DNA of 64,000 nt. Origin: Paenimyroides marinum (GTDB taxonomy: Bacteria; Bacteroidota; Bacteroidia; Flavobacteriales; Flavobacteriaceae). Location of the stretch: the NCBI RefSeq assembly GCF_900108395.1, contig NZ_FNXE01000006.1, positions 1 to 64,000 of the forward strand. The letters run 5' to 3'. The notes under the pieces were generated by a model that worked only from the letters and a program-made list of their open reading frames with translations, did no database searches and had not been told where the DNA came from. Position numbers and translations under genes: made by a program. This document shows positions 62,902 to 64,000 of the stretch, piece by piece. Position 1 is the stretch's first letter. Each line of letters opens with the position of its first letter.

Positions 62902-63330
62902 CTAATAAATGTCTTTAGAAAGGATTAATTCTTGAATGGTTTCTGACATTTCGATAAATTTACCAATCTCTTGTTGTGTAAATGTTTCCATAAGTTTATC
63001 GTTGAATTTTAAAACGGTTTGTTTAGAAAGTGTTCGTTTTTCAAGACCTAATTCTGTGAGAAAAATATCTACTCCGCGACCGTCTTTTGGATTTTTCTTT
63101 TTATAGATCAAACCTTTGTCTTCCATTGTTTTCAGCGTTCTTGTTAAACTGGTGGGTTCCATACCCAAACGCGGAGCCAAGGCTGTTGACGGTGTTCCTT
63201 CTTTATCAATGTTTAACAAAGCAAAGCCCACAGCCATTGAGGCACCATATTTAGAGGCTTCTTCGTTATACATTCGGGCAATTGCCTGCCAGGTGTTTTT
63301 TATGATTGAATCGATTGTTTTATTTTTCAT
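62902..63330 (-). CDS. MarR family transcriptional regulator
   Basis: 142 aa. The winged helix is clear (GMEPTSLTRTLKTMEDKGLI, then wing residues KKKNPKDGRGVDIFLTELG), flanked by the dimer helices. Members are repressors released by small ligands; control by acyl-CoA is plausible given the operon it heads, but is inference. A perfect 28-bp palindrome overlaps its own promoter. Confidence 0.92.
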   Translation of the reverse strand: MKNKTIDSIIKNTWQAIARMYNEEASKYGASMAVGFALLNIDKEGTPSTALAPRLGMEPTSLTRTLKTMEDKGLIYKKKNPKDGRGVDIFLTELGLEKRTLSKQTVLKFNDKLMETFTQQEIGKFIEMSETIQELILSKDIY

Positions 63331-63354
63331 GTAACCATTAAAAAGTTATGAACC

Positions 63355-63362
63355 CAAATATA
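63355..63362 (-). promoter_or_regulatory. Predicted -7 promoter element of the marR-fad operon
   Basis: Minus-strand TATATTTG, an exact TAnnTTTG match, lies 24 bases before the marR start. The palindromic operator occupies the region expected to hold the -33 element. Confidence 0.65.
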
Positions 63363-63366
63363 ATAA

Positions 63367-63394
63367 AAAAATAGTATGCACGCATACTATTTTT
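63367..63394. promoter_or_regulatory. Predicted MarR operator palindrome
   Basis: A perfect inverted repeat with arms AAAAATAGTATGC and GCATACTATTTTT and a 2-base centre (AC). It lies four bases upstream of the -7 element of the marR promoter, which would let bound repressor block RNA polymerase. No second copy was seen before the other genes of the operon. Confidence 0.75.
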
Positions 63395-63479
63395 AATAAA
63401 TTTATATCGATAAATCAAAAATTATGGATTTGCTATTTTTACATCTCTTTTGTTTAAAATAATTTATAAAAAAATCTAT

Positions 63480-64000
63480 TTACCCTTTTTTCCAAAATTG
63501 CCACCATCTTATTTTATGTATCATTACCTCTCCTATAAAGAATTCTTCCCTTTCTTTAAGATAAAAATTTAGTTTATTGAGCCAATCATTTTTATAAATA
63601 CGTGTTTCAACATTCTGAAAACCAAGATATGTTATATTAACAGTAACATAATTTTCTTTAAGGTCTTTTGGTAAGATTATCTTAAAATAACCATTACTAT
63701 CAGTTTCAAATTCTAAATTAAATTCTTTTATAAAAATATAGGCACCAGGAATAGGCTCTTCAGATTCTGTTAAAACTTGTCCTTTTAAGGTATTTTTGAG
63801 ACTGTCTGTTCTGATTTGTTTTTTTATATCAATTCTTTTGTAATTAGATTCGTTTTTAGAAATATTCAAACTGTTTGTTGATGATAAAGGTGTTGCAAAA
63901 GCACTTCCTGTTGATCCTATTAAAAAGATTGCTGTTAGTACTTTACGTAATTTTGATCTGTTTTTTTTAGATGGAATTTCTATGGGGCAATTTAATTGTG
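63480..64000 (-). CDS. Carboxypeptidase-like regulatory domain protein, 5' end outside the window
   Basis: The reading frame is open from the window edge to the stop at 63480, so the true start lies beyond 64000; an internal TTG at 63867 is not needed as a start. A hydrophobic segment (KLRKVLTAIFLIGSTGSAF) is followed by a CarboxypepD_reg-like beta domain: TLKGQVLTESEEPIPGAYIF, DSNGYFKIILPKDLKE, YLGFQNVETRIY. It resembles Bacteroidota proteins that begin with a small CxxC domain before the membrane helix; that part is not visible here. The gap to marR shows only its promoter and operator. Confidence 0.75.
   Translation of the reverse strand, partial: QLNCPIEIPSKKNRSKLRKVLTAIFLIGSTGSAFATPLSSTNSLNISKNESNYKRIDIKKQIRTDSLKNTLKGQVLTESEEPIPGAYIFIKEFNLEFETDSNGYFKIILPKDLKENYVTVNITYLGFQNVETRIYKNDWLNKLNFYLKEREEFFIGEVMIHKIRWWQFWKKG

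Overview
The window looks like a chromosomal segment of a Flavobacteriaceae bacterium (Bacteroidota, Flavobacterium/Myroides-like). The sequence is AT-rich. Several upstream regions carry the Bacteroidota -7 element TAnnTTTG. Start codons lack Shine-Dalgarno sequences. The gene families and their order (MoxR/DUF58/DUF4350/DUF4129/SpoIIM, a HisG-to-HisIE operon, a fadN-fadA-fadE-like operon under a MarR regulator) are typical of that family. About 65 protein genes, one tRNA-Ser(UGA), several rho-independent terminators and one IS remnant are supported.

Layout. 1-10.1 kb (mostly minus): a RelA/SpoT enzyme, an outer-membrane beta-barrel protein, a SpoU-type RNA methyltransferase and a compact overlapping MoxR-DUF58-DUF4350-DUF4129-membrane protein-SpoIIM operon. 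10.1-12.6 kb (plus): RDD protein, TRIC/YicG-type membrane protein and a fatty-acid-hydroxylase-superfamily protein. 12.6-21.8 kb (minus): aconitase, tRNA-Ser, then dgkA-ftsK-lolA-like-lptF/G-like-ribB(A), an envelope/cell-division cluster. 21.9-29.7 kb (plus): a broken IS transposase, then a complete eight-gene histidine operon (hisG-D-C-B-H-A-F-IE). The operon is preceded by a 17-codon leader peptide with five His codons and a textbook attenuator, the clearest regulatory structure in the window. 30-31.3 kb (minus): peroxiredoxin, thioredoxin-like protein and a small conserved protein. 31.4-37.6 kb: amino-acid permease, MscS channel, proline dehydrogenase, aroB. 37.9-45.2 kb (plus): arginine decarboxylase-like and deoxyhypusine-synthase-like genes, an acidic-tailed protein, pyrR-pyrB, a STAS-like protein, a lipoprotein, RNase Z, pdxH. 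45.3-54.9 kb: mixed enzymes, a SatD/DUF3307 pair with a possible operator, kdsA, and sixA-ppk1-ppx for polyphosphate metabolism. 55-63.4 kb (minus): a beta-oxidation operon (marR, fadN-like, fadA, fadE-like) whose intergenic gaps hold a four-helix-bundle gene flanked by AAGA/TCTT-rich repeats, and a REP-type palindrome cluster around a REP-associated tyrosine transposase. The window ends inside a carboxypeptidase-regulatory-domain protein.

The points most worth following up are the his attenuator, the perfect 28-bp palindrome that overlaps the marR promoter, the REP/RAYT cluster with two compensating hairpin subtypes, the four-helix-bundle cassette, and the SatD-DUF3307 pair. All calls rest on reading the sequence and recalled family knowledge; no database search was run.
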